A stretch of 10,029 nt of DNA from an uncultured Clostridium sp. (lineage in GTDB: Bacteria > Bacillota > Clostridia > Lachnospirales > Lachnospiraceae), in assembly GCA_900541315.1 (NCBI GenBank), contig UQJF01000117.1, forward strand, positions 1 through 10,029, given 5' to 3'. The first letter of the stretch is position 1. Each line of letters begins with the position of its first letter. Both the position numbers and the translations under genes were made by a program. Shown in pieces: positions 1 to 7,100 of this stretch. The notes beneath the pieces are model-generated. The model was not told where the DNA came from and searched no databases. It worked only from the letters and a program-made list of their open reading frames with translations.

Positions 1-130
1 TTTTTTTAAGAAAATTTTTTTCCATTTTCTATTGACATTTATTAGCTGGACTTTCCCTGCGGGGGATCTTTGCTTTGCACAATGGTAATTTATGCAAAAC
101 TTTTGTATATTTATCAGAAAATCCTGATAT
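1..130. other. Left-edge non-coding stretch
   Basis: I see no convincing coding region here. The stretch is AT-rich with several short dyads. One is TTTGCA at 74-79 against TGCAAA at 93-98, with an inner AAT/ATT pair around a GGTA loop. Another is TATCAG at 112-117 against CTGATA at 124-129. It lies beyond the pyk terminators, so it probably belongs to the regulatory region of whatever lies left of the window. No convincing promoter with both hexamers was found on either strand. Confidence 0.4.
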
Positions 131-192
131 ATAAAAAAGCCTGTAAGGGAGTACCATTTCCTTTGCGGATAATTGTACTCCCAAGCAGACTT
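131..192 (-). terminator. Strong stem-loop terminator downstream of pyk
   Basis: Read on the minus strand, GGGAGTAC pairs perfectly with GTACTCCC (8 bp) around a 20-nt loop. After a 3x3 internal loop, AAGTCTG pairs with CAGGCTT (7 bp, one G-U), and the last Ts run into TTTTTTATAT. A long GC-containing stem followed directly by a U-run is a classic intrinsic terminator. It lies about 100 nt past the pyk stop, so it is either the main pyk terminator or a backup to the weaker one at 236-290. The large loop is unusual for a simple terminator, and a short independent RNA ending here cannot be excluded. Confidence 0.7.
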
Positions 193-235
193 CCTTGTCC
201 AGTATTATTTTGTTGATATCAAAGTTAAAAGATAA

Positions 236-290
236 AAAATCTGATACAGGCCAGCTTACCAGTACATCTTTTGGTAAATAACTGTACTGT
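236..290 (-). terminator. Possible proximal pyk terminator
   Basis: On the minus strand just after the pyk stop, TTACCA (272-277) pairs with TGGTAA (256-261). ACAG (282-285) pairs with CTGT (246-249) across an asymmetric internal loop. ATCAG then leads into a TTTTTT run (235-240). The stem is AT-rich and interrupted, so termination would be partial. The stronger hairpin at 131-192 would catch read-through. Confidence 0.4.
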
Positions 291-295
291 TCGCA

Positions 296-1732
296 CTAGT
301 CCACACTTACCACACGCATGATATTGGTAGCTGCTGCTGCCTCGTGACGTCTTGCATAGGTAACAATGCCTGCGGTAATAACGGCCAGATCACCAGATTT
401 GATCACATTGCCGCTCTTTAACTCTTCTAAAGAGTTTTCAATCAGCTCATCCGTACTCTCTGCACGACGGGACCATATAGGTGTTACACCCCACTGAAGC
501 ATCATCTGACGGACAGTAGTAGTGCTTGGGGACATACCAATGATACGTGCTGCCGGTCTCCACTTGGAAAGCATCATAGATGTAAATCCTGTGATACTTG
601 GGGCGATAATATAATCAGCGCCAATATCATGTGCAGTAGAAACAGAAGCTGCGCAGACTGCATTGGAGATGTTCTTCATATTCTCCTCTGTTACCTTACG
701 GCGGCGATATGCGCTGTAGTCTAAGTAAGCTTCGGTCTCTTCAACAATAGATACCATCATTTTTAATGCGTCAACCGGATATTTACCCATAGCAGTCTCA
801 CCTGAAAGCATCACTGCATCAGTACCATCATAAACAGCATTAGCAACGTCCGTAACCTCTGCTCTGGTAGGTCTTGGATTGCGGATCATGGAGTCTAACA
901 TCTGGGTTGCAGTGATAACAGTCTTGCATGCCTCGTTGCACTTGCGGATGATCTCCTTCTGGATATGTGGAACTTCCTGTGCCGGGATCTCAACACCCAT
1001 ATCACCTCTTGCTACCATAATGCCGTCTGCAACTGCAATGATCTCATCTAAATTATCAATACCTTCTGCATTTTCGATCTTAGCGATGACTTTGATGGCA
1101 GAACCTTCAGAATCCAGCATAGACTTGATCTCACGGATACAGTCAGCAGTACGGACAAAAGAAGCTGCAATAAAATCAAAGCCCTGTTTGATGCCAAAAC
1201 GGATATCTTCTTTATCTTTTTCAGTCAGCGCCGGAAGCTTGATCTTTACATTAGGAACATTTACACCCTTTTTCTCACCTAACTCGCCGCCATTGATAAC
1301 AGTACAAACAATCTCTGTACCTTCTACCTTTTCCACTTCCAGCTCGATCAGACCGTCATCGATCAGGATCTTATTTCCGGCTGCAACGTCCTCATTCAGG
1401 CCAGAGTAGTTGATATGGGTAATAGTCTCATCGCCAATGATCTCTCTGGTAGTTAAAGTAAAGGTCTGTCCTTCCTTTAAAGAAACTTTTTTTCCATCTT
1501 TTAATACACCGGTACGGATCTCCGGTCCCTTTGTATCAAGAAGAGCTGCTACCGGCCGGTCCAGTTCCTTTCTTACTTCTTTTAAGATTTCCAGACGGCT
1601 CTGATGCTCTGCATAATCACCGTGGGAGAAGTTAAAACGAGCTACGTCCATTCCATTTTTAGCCAGTTCCAGCATAATGTTCTTGTCATTTGTGTTGGGG
1701 CCCATAGTGCAGACGATCTTAGTTTTCTTCAT
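296..1732 (-). CDS. pyk: Pyruvate kinase
   Basis: Pyruvate kinase catalyses the last ATP-forming step of glycolysis in the cytoplasm: phosphoenolpyruvate + ADP to pyruvate + ATP. The 478-residue protein shows the family landmarks: ARFNFSHG with the substrate-binding Arg (R32), DTKGPEIRTG, the signature around AKIENAEG with catalytic K218 and metal ligand E220, ARGDMG with metal ligand D244, and the TATQMLDSM...GETAMGKYP segment. These sit within about two residues of the E. coli PykF positions. The chain stops after the normal C domain, so the phosphohistidine-like extension of Bacillus enzymes is absent. The open frame reaches an ATG at 1750, but that codon is fused to GGAGG, which lies 11 nt before the ATG at 1732. 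I read the upstream ATGGAGG as the ribosome binding site and 1732 as the true start. The N-terminal MKKTKIVCTMGP then matches the family. The gene lies alone between terminators. Confidence 0.96.
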   Translation of the reverse strand: MKKTKIVCTMGPNTNDKNIMLELAKNGMDVARFNFSHGDYAEHQSRLEILKEVRKELDRPVAALLDTKGPEIRTGVLKDGKKVSLKEGQTFTLTTREIIGDETITHINYSGLNEDVAAGNKILIDDGLIELEVEKVEGTEIVCTVINGGELGEKKGVNVPNVKIKLPALTEKDKEDIRFGIKQGFDFIAASFVRTADCIREIKSMLDSEGSAIKVIAKIENAEGIDNLDEIIAVADGIMVARGDMGVEIPAQEVPHIQKEIIRKCNEACKTVITATQMLDSMIRNPRPTRAEVTDVANAVYDGTDAVMLSGETAMGKYPVDALKMMVSIVEETEAYLDYSAYRRRKVTEENMKNISNAVCAASVSTAHDIGADYIIAPSITGFTSMMLSKWRPAARIIGMSPSTTTVRQMMLQWGVTPIWSRRAESTDELIENSLEELKSGNVIKSGDLAVITAGIVTYARRHEAAAATNIMRVVSVD

Positions 1733-1773
1733 GTTTTCAAATTCCTCCATAAATAAATGTTATTGGGGTTAAT

Positions 1774-1802
1774 AGTATATCCGCTCTTCTACTGCCTTTT
1801 TA
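1774..1802 (-). promoter_or_regulatory. Candidate pyk promoter
   Basis: A good minus-strand -10 hexamer, TATACT, lies at 1774-1779, about 42 nt before the chosen pyk start. The position expected for a -35 box 17 nt further out reads TAAAAA, matching the sigma-A consensus at only three positions, and no TG extension is present. The rhomboid-like gene upstream ends in a terminator, so pyk needs a promoter here, but the match is weak. Confidence 0.4.
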
Positions 1803-1818
1803 TGCCCCTGAAGCAAAG

Positions 1819-1846
1819 ATAAAAAATCCCAGGGCAAGTGGGGATC
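1819..1846 (-). terminator. Terminator of the rhomboid-like gene
   Basis: On the minus strand GATCCC pairs with GGGAT(T) around a loop of about 10 nt, and the right arm runs straight into TTTTTT. It begins about 35 nt past the stop of the rhomboid-like gene. It separates that gene from pyk, which fits separate transcription. The stem is short, so some read-through is possible. Confidence 0.6.
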
Positions 1847-1879
1847 TGCAGTATGGGAGCGCAGAGTATGCTGTTCACA

Positions 1880-2752
1880 TTAATTATCTACATTACTGTT
1901 ATCAGCATCCTCTTTTTTGACATGCTTGTGTGTATACAAATGATCCATGCAATATTCATAATTGCCTTCACATTTAGAACAATAACGGAATTCCATACCA
2001 GGACTGTCTTTATCTGTGCGTCCGCAGACTGCACATTTATGCCCTCTTTTTACCACCTTCATTTTCTGGGTAGTCTTCTGAAACTCCTGGGATCGTTTCT
2101 TCTGCTTAAAACCGGAAGGACCTGCAAAGGTCATCCATCCAAAGAAGATACCGATGAGGATCAGGCTTATAACGATCTCAATCTTTTCGATCAGTCCGCC
2201 TGTAATAAAGGAATAAATATAAATTCCTGCCTCTGCCACTGCGATCCAGCTTGCTTTTAATGGAAGTACCATCATAAACAGTACCTGCATATCCGGGAAC
2301 ATCAGGGCAAATACAAAGAAGAAAGAATAAACTAAATAAGTTGGAAACAGGGGCAGTGAAAGTCCTGTTACCAGGTAAATACCAATAGCAGCAGCAGAAT
2401 GCAGCAGCACGCCTCCAATAATATAGCAGTTAAAGCGGAATTTTCCCCATACCTGTTCTACGATCATGCCAAAAGCACGGATACAATAAATGCCAAGAGC
2501 ATTCATCAGCACAAACATAATGGCATCAGAACCTGTAATGGCAGGTGGGTACACTAAAAATGTAACAATACGCCAGATCTGGCCGTGAAGGATAGCCGCA
2601 GGATTTAAGATCAGATAGTTCATCACAAACTGCGGTGCTGTCAGAAAAAGAACCACTCCAAGGATCTCCAGGGCACACACAATATCAATGATACTTCTGC
2701 CTCCCATGAAATTTCCTCTCCGCCGTTTCCAGTTATTGGAAAATTTTTCCAT
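1880..2752 (-). CDS. Rhomboid-like membrane protein with C-terminal zinc-binding tail
   Basis: The 290-residue protein has a basic N-terminus (KRRR at 9-12), about six hydrophobic segments between residues 21 and 207, and a soluble cysteine/histidine-rich tail. The membrane part resembles the rhomboid fold: a GQIWRIVTF segment after the first helix (57-65) and FALMFPDMQVLF in the middle (148-159). However, no GxSG serine motif and no matching C-terminal catalytic histidine are visible, so it is probably not a protease. The tail has C240-x2-C243, C258-x2-C261, C268, H271, H275 and H277, enough ligands for one or two zinc ions. The start is the ATG with AAAGGAG seven nt upstream. A second, less likely start is Met16, preceded by GGAGAGG. 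It follows corA on the same strand, but 199 nt containing a large hairpin separate them. Its function is unknown; a membrane scaffold or substrate-binding pseudoprotease is inference. Confidence 0.75.
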   Translation of the reverse strand: MEKFSNNWKRRRGNFMGGRSIIDIVCALEILGVVLFLTAPQFVMNYLILNPAAILHGQIWRIVTFLVYPPAITGSDAIMFVLMNALGIYCIRAFGMIVEQVWGKFRFNCYIIGGVLLHSAAAIGIYLVTGLSLPLFPTYLVYSFFFVFALMFPDMQVLFMMVLPLKASWIAVAEAGIYIYSFITGGLIEKIEIVISLILIGIFFGWMTFAGPSGFKQKKRSQEFQKTTQKMKVVKRGHKCAVCGRTDKDSPGMEFRYCSKCEGNYEYCMDHLYTHKHVKKEDADNSNVDN

Positions 2753-2770
2753 TTAAAAACTCCTTTTTTT

Positions 2771-2940
2771 ATATGTTCTCTCGGAATCTTTCTGTGCTTG
2801 ATTTTGTGAGAAGATTTTTTGTTAGTTGTGCCCAAATTTCTGAGGCGTACGCGGTGCGTACGGTGATGAAATTCGGGTGCGACTGGCGGAAAATCGGCCA
2901 CAAAGGCAGGTACAGGAAAGACTCCGAGAGGACATTATAT
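2771..2940 (+). repeat. 170-nt long imperfect hairpin element (MITE-like or structured RNA)
   Basis: Almost the whole gap between corA and the rhomboid-like gene is one inverted repeat. Pairing by eye runs from a2773-t2935 inward to a 3-nt loop at 2853-2855. It has about 58 Watson-Crick pairs, 11 G-T pairs, a bulge at 2915/2916, an unpaired A at 2809 and a 5x5 internal loop (2841-2845 / 2863-2867). The terminal stem is CGTACGC (2846-2852) against GCGTACG (2856-2862). The outer ends are ATATGTTCTC and GAGAGGACAT, with TAT on each side. In the plus-strand sense the non-canonical pairs are G-U 11 times and A-C only about twice. On the minus strand this ratio reverses, hinting at a plus-strand RNA. 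A transposon-derived MITE with a TA-rich target duplication is equally possible. The 60-codon open frame that crosses it has no ribosome binding site. Confidence 0.7.
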
Positions 2941-2951
2941 TTCAACTTACT

Positions 2952-3893
2952 TTAAAACAGATCTTTCTTATTAAATATATAAGCAACGATCAAAGTCAAT
3001 AACAAAGTAAAGAAAAGCACGATACCGAAACCATATGGGCTTTCTGCAAAAGGCATTCCGCTGGCTCTTACATTCATACCATAAAAGCTTGCGATCATGG
3101 TAGGAATAGACATAACAATGGTAACAGTTGCCAAAAATTTCATAACAATATTTAAATTGTTAGAAATAACAGAAGCAAAGGTATCCATAGTACCGCTTAA
3201 GATGCCATTGTAAATACTGGTCATCTCCATAGCCTGCTTATTCTCAACGATTACATCTTCCAGAAGATCTGTATCTTCCGGATACTTCTTGATCTTATCA
3301 ATCCTTAATAACTTCTCCAGCACTACTTCATTGGAACGAAGGGAAGTGGTAAAATACACCAGTGATTTTTGAAGCTCTAACAGTTCGATCAGTTCCTCAT
3401 TTTTCTGGGACTGGTGAAGCTTATTTTCAATGACTTCACTCTTTTTATCAATAATACGCAGGTACTGCAGATACTGGGTGGCATTTTTATAAAGGATCTG
3501 TAAGATAAACCTTGTTTTCATAAATGTGTGGAAGTCCCTGACTCTTCCGTCCATAAAGGCGGTAAGGATCGGGGTCTCCTCCAGGCAGACGGTTATAAGC
3601 ATATCCTTGGTCGTAATGATCGCCATAGGAATGGTCACAAACCAGTCTTTCCCGTTTCTCTCTTCTATAGAAGGAATATCCACCAGTATCAGCGTATATT
3701 CATCTTCTGCCTCTATACGTGAGCGCTCTTCCTCATCCAGAGGTGCCTTCAGATGGTCCGGATCGATCTGGCACGCATCAGCGATCTCTAAGATCTCCGA
3801 AGCGGTAGGATTGGTCAGGGCGATCCATGAGCCTGGCTCCATCTCTTCTTTTTCATGCATAGCGCCATCTTCTGTCTTGAAAATCCGTATCAT
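2952..3893 (-). CDS. corA: CorA-family divalent cation (Mg2+) transporter
   Basis: CorA proteins are homopentameric inner-membrane channels that take up Mg2+, and in some members Co2+, Ni2+ or Zn2+. The 313-residue protein has a long acidic cytoplasmic N-terminal domain and a helical stalk (about 130-240). Two C-terminal membrane segments follow at about 250-270 and 290-308. The selectivity motif YGMN (271-274) is at the end of the first, and a positive tail (NKKDLF) closes the second. The periplasmic loop after GMN reads VRASGMPFAESPYG and not the classic MPEL type, so the exact ion is uncertain. The ATG start has GGGGGAG about eight nt upstream, and a perfect sigma-A promoter drives it. The gene diverges from the giant activator gene. 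No Mg2+ riboswitch fits in its 5' leader, which is only about 30 nt. Confidence 0.9.
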   Translation of the reverse strand: MIRIFKTEDGAMHEKEEMEPGSWIALTNPTASEILEIADACQIDPDHLKAPLDEEERSRIEAEDEYTLILVDIPSIEERNGKDWFVTIPMAIITTKDMLITVCLEETPILTAFMDGRVRDFHTFMKTRFILQILYKNATQYLQYLRIIDKKSEVIENKLHQSQKNEELIELLELQKSLVYFTTSLRSNEVVLEKLLRIDKIKKYPEDTDLLEDVIVENKQAMEMTSIYNGILSGTMDTFASVISNNLNIVMKFLATVTIVMSIPTMIASFYGMNVRASGMPFAESPYGFGIVLFFTLLLTLIVAYIFNKKDLF

Positions 3894-3927
3894 GCGAAAT
3901 CTCCCCCATTTTGAATTTTCATTCTAC

Positions 3928-3956
3928 ATTATAGTAACTGACCCTGTTTTTGTCAA
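3928..3956 (-). promoter_or_regulatory. Consensus sigma-A promoter of corA
   Basis: On the minus strand TTGACA (3951-3956) is followed by exactly 17 nt and TATAAT (3928-3933). That is a perfect match to both hexamers at the optimal spacing. The predicted transcript begins about 30 nt before the corA start codon. It should be strong and constitutive unless repressed. Confidence 0.9.
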
Positions 3957-4008
3957 ATCGTTTCAAATTTTTTCATTTTCTTTACATTTTCTTAACCCCC
4001 TTTAACAA

Positions 4009-4037
4009 TTGCTAATCCGATGGGATTGTGTTAGACT
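4009..4037 (+). promoter_or_regulatory. Candidate promoter of the giant activator gene
   Basis: TTGCTA (4009-4014), a 17-nt spacer and TAGACT (4032-4037) with a TG extension (4029-4030) give a moderate sigma-A match. An overlapping alternative is TTTACA (3981-3986), 17 nt, AACAAT (4004-4009). Neither is strong. Either would leave a structured 5' leader of about 110-140 nt before the start codon. Confidence 0.35.
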
Positions 4038-4084
4038 GTAATGTGCTTTTTTGGGCTTTGATCCCGAAAACGCAACAAGAGACA

Positions 4085-4120
4085 TGATGTTCTAATAAGC
4101 AAGATGTTGGGAGAACATTA
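4085..4120 (+). promoter_or_regulatory. Leader stem-loop with an alternative partner
   Basis: In the 5' leader of the giant gene, TGATGTTCT (4085-4093) pairs with AGAACATTA (4112-4120), a 9-bp stem with one G-U. A second copy of ATGTT inside the loop (4104-4108) can instead pair with AACAT (4114-4118). The two hairpins exclude each other. No known riboswitch class was recognised, and regulation here is inference. Confidence 0.35.
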
Positions 4121-4128
4121 AGTTACAA

Positions 4129-4148
4129 AGGAGGTAAGGGGTATCCCC
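4129..4148 (+). promoter_or_regulatory. Distant Shine-Dalgarno with hairpin spacer
   Basis: The only good ribosome binding site, AAGGAGG (4128-4134), ends 21 nt before the ATG at 4156, far beyond the usual 5-10 nt. An in-frame TAA at 4135 and the lack of GTG/TTG codons in between rule out an earlier start. The first ATPase motif begins at residue 11, which rules out a much later one. Between them GGGG (4138-4141) and CCCC (4145-4148) form a tight hairpin with a TAT loop. When folded, it would shorten the effective distance to about 10 nt. Confidence 0.6.
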
Positions 4149-4155
4149 GTATACT

Positions 4156-7100
4156 ATGGATCAGACTACAACTTATTACACCCTGGGGATCGATATCGGT
4201 TCAACAACTGTCAAAGTTGCATTACTGGATCAGGATCTTCATATTATATTCTCCGATTATGAGCGTCATTATGCCAATATTCAGGAAACTCTGGCTGGAC
4301 TTTTAAAGAAAGCCTTAAACCAGACCGGCCCCATTGATATTATCCCGGTGATCACCGGCTCCGGCGGCCTTACACTTTCATCTCACTTACAAGTTCCTTT
4401 TGTCCAGGAAGTTGTGGCAGTTGCTTCTGCTCTCCAGGACTACGCACCACAGACCGACGTGGCCATTGAGTTAGGCGGCGAAGATGCCAAGATCATTTAC
4501 TTTACAGGCGGCATCGACCAGCGCATGAACGGTATCTGTGCAGGAGGAACCGGATCTTTTATTGACCAGATGGCATCTCTTTTACAAACTGATGCTGCCG
4601 GACTGAATACATATGCCAAAGATTACAAGGCTATCTATCCTATCGCAGCCCGCTGCGGCGTTTTCGCAAAATCTGATATACAACCGCTGATCAATGACGG
4701 CGCTACCAGGGAAGATCTGGCTGCCTCTATTTTCCAGGCAGTAGTAAACCAGACCATCAGTGGTCTTGCCTGTGGTAAACCTATCCGGGGAAATGTTGCC
4801 TTTTTAGGCGGACCTTTACATTTCCTTCCTGAACTGAGAAAAGCCTTTGTGCGCACACTGCACCTGACTCCGGAACAGACCATTGCACCGGATCACTCCC
4901 ATCTGTTTGCAGCTGTAGGCGCTGCCATGAACCCAAAGGAAGGGCAGAAACCGGTAGCTATTACCCACATGATCAACACCCTTTCCAATGGCATTAAAAT
5001 GGATTTTGAAGTAAAGCGTATGGATCCCCTGTTTAAGGATCAGGCAGAATATGATGCTTTTACCGAAGATCACGGTCACAACCATGTGCGCTCCGGCGAC
5101 CTTTCTTCTTACAAAGGAAACTGCTATCTGGGCATTGATGCCGGTTCTACCACTACCAAAGCAGCTCTGGTGGGAGAAGACGGCACTTTATTATACCGTT
5201 TTTATGATAATAATAATGGTAGTCCTTTAGCAACTGCCATCCGTGCAGTAACAGAGATCAAAGAACAGCTTCCTAAAACAGCCCATATTGCTTACTCCTG
5301 CTCTACCGGATACGGGGAAGCCCTTTTAAAGGCTGCTCTTATGTTAGATGAAGGAGAAGTTGAGACCATTTCCCACTATTATGCAGCTGCTTTCTTTGAG
5401 CCGGAAGTTGACTGTATCCTGGACATAGGCGGACAGGATATGAAGTGCATTAAGATCAAAGACGGAACTGTAGACAGCGTACAGTTAAATGAGGCATGTT
5501 CCTCAGGATGTGGTTCTTTTATTGAAACTTTCGCAAAAAGCTTAAATTACAGCGTAAAAGATTTCGCAAAAGAAGCATTATTTGCAAAAAATCCTACAGA
5601 TCTTGGTACCCGCTGTACTGTATTTATGAACTCCAACGTAAAACAGGCACAGAAAGAGGGCGCAACTGTTGCTGATATTTCCGCAGGTCTGGCTTACTCT
5701 GTTATTAAAAATGCTTTATTTAAGGTGATCAAGATCACCAACGCCTCTGATCTTGGAAAACATGTAGTTGTGCAGGGCGGTACCTTCTATAATGACGCCG
5801 TTCTTCGCAGCTTTGAGAAGATCTCTGGCTGCCGTGCAGTCCGCCCGGACATTGCCGGTATCATGGGAGCTTTCGGCGCAGCACTGATCGCAAAAGAACG
5901 TTTCCACATGGCCGGTGAAAAAGAGACCACCATGCTGCCTCTGGATAAGATCATCGGACTGCAGTACACCACCTCTATGACCAGGTGCAAAGGCTGCAAT
6001 AACCATTGCGTTTTAACCATCAACCAGTTCGGAAGCGGACGCCACTATATTTCCGGGAACCGCTGCGAGCGTGGTCTTGGACTTGCAAAAGCAAAAAAAG
6101 AGATCCCCAACCTGTTTGGCTACAAATATCACAGAATGTTCGACTATGAACCGCTGCCTTTAGATAAATCAGACCGTGGCGTGGTTGGTATCCCGAGAGT
6201 TTTAAATATGTATGAAAACTTCCCATTCTGGGCTGTTTTCTTTAAAAAGCTACGCTACCATGTAACACTTTCCCCACAGTCTACCAGACAGATCTACGAA
6301 CTGGGCATTGAGTCCATTCCAAGTGAGTCTGAGTGTTATCCGGCCAAGCTGGTACACGGCCATATTTCATGGCTCATACACCAGGGCGTGAAGTTCATCT
6401 TCTACCCATGTATCCCTTATGAGCGAAATGAAAGCCCGGAGGCAGGAAACCATTACAACTGTCCAATGGTTACTTCTTATGCGGAAAACATTAAAAATAA
6501 CGTAGAAGAATTAGAAACAGAGCATGTAGATTTCATGAACCCATTCATGGCATTTACAAATGAAAAGATCTTAACAGACGGTCTGGTACGGGAATTTGGA
6601 AAAAAATTCCAGATCCCGGAAGCTGAGATCCGTATGGCAGCCCACGCTGGCTGGGAAGAACTGCTGGCATCCCGTTCTGATATGGAGAAAAAAGGGGAAG
6701 AAACTCTTTCCTGGATGAAAGAACACGGAAAGCGGGGCATTGTACTGGCCGGAAGACCTTACCATGTAGACCCGGAGATTCACCACGGTATCCCGGACCT
6801 GATCGCTTCCTATGGTTTTGCCGTGCTGACAGAAGACTCTGTTTCCCATATGGGTAAAGTGGAGCGGCCTTTAGTTGTCACCGACCAGTGGATGTACCAT
6901 TCCCGTCTTTATGAAGCTGCAAGCTTTGTAAAAACCAGAGATGACCTGGATCTGATCCAGTTAAATTCCTTTGGCTGCGGTCTGGACGCTGTTACTACTG
7001 ACCAGGTTGCTGAGATCTTAACTAAGTCAGGAAAGATCTATACTGTATTAAAGATTGACGAGGTAAATAACCTGGGAGCTGCCCGTATCCGTATCCGTTC

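Noticed and set aside
879..1604. Open frames antisense to pyk
   Set aside because: Low-complexity Ser/Ile-rich translations from the complement of a well-conserved gene, without ribosome binding sites.
1838..2260. 140-codon plus-strand frame opposite the rhomboid-like gene
   Set aside because: It overlaps the zinc-tail coding region on the other strand, whose regularly spaced cysteines and good ribosome binding site make the minus-strand frame the real one.
2771..2940. The long hairpin as corA terminator
   Set aside because: In the direction of corA transcription the hairpin is followed by an A-rich stretch, not a T-run, and the stem is far longer than intrinsic terminators.
2773..2955. 60-codon plus-strand open frame spanning the long hairpin
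   Set aside because: It has no ribosome binding site (the upstream bases are a T-run), its sequence is dictated by the palindrome, and I recognise no domain. If the hairpin is multi-copy, such frames could be mis-annotated as small hypothetical proteins.
3894..3927. Mg2+ riboswitch in the corA leader
   Set aside because: The perfect promoter leaves only about 30 nt of leader, too short for M-box or ykkC-like structures.
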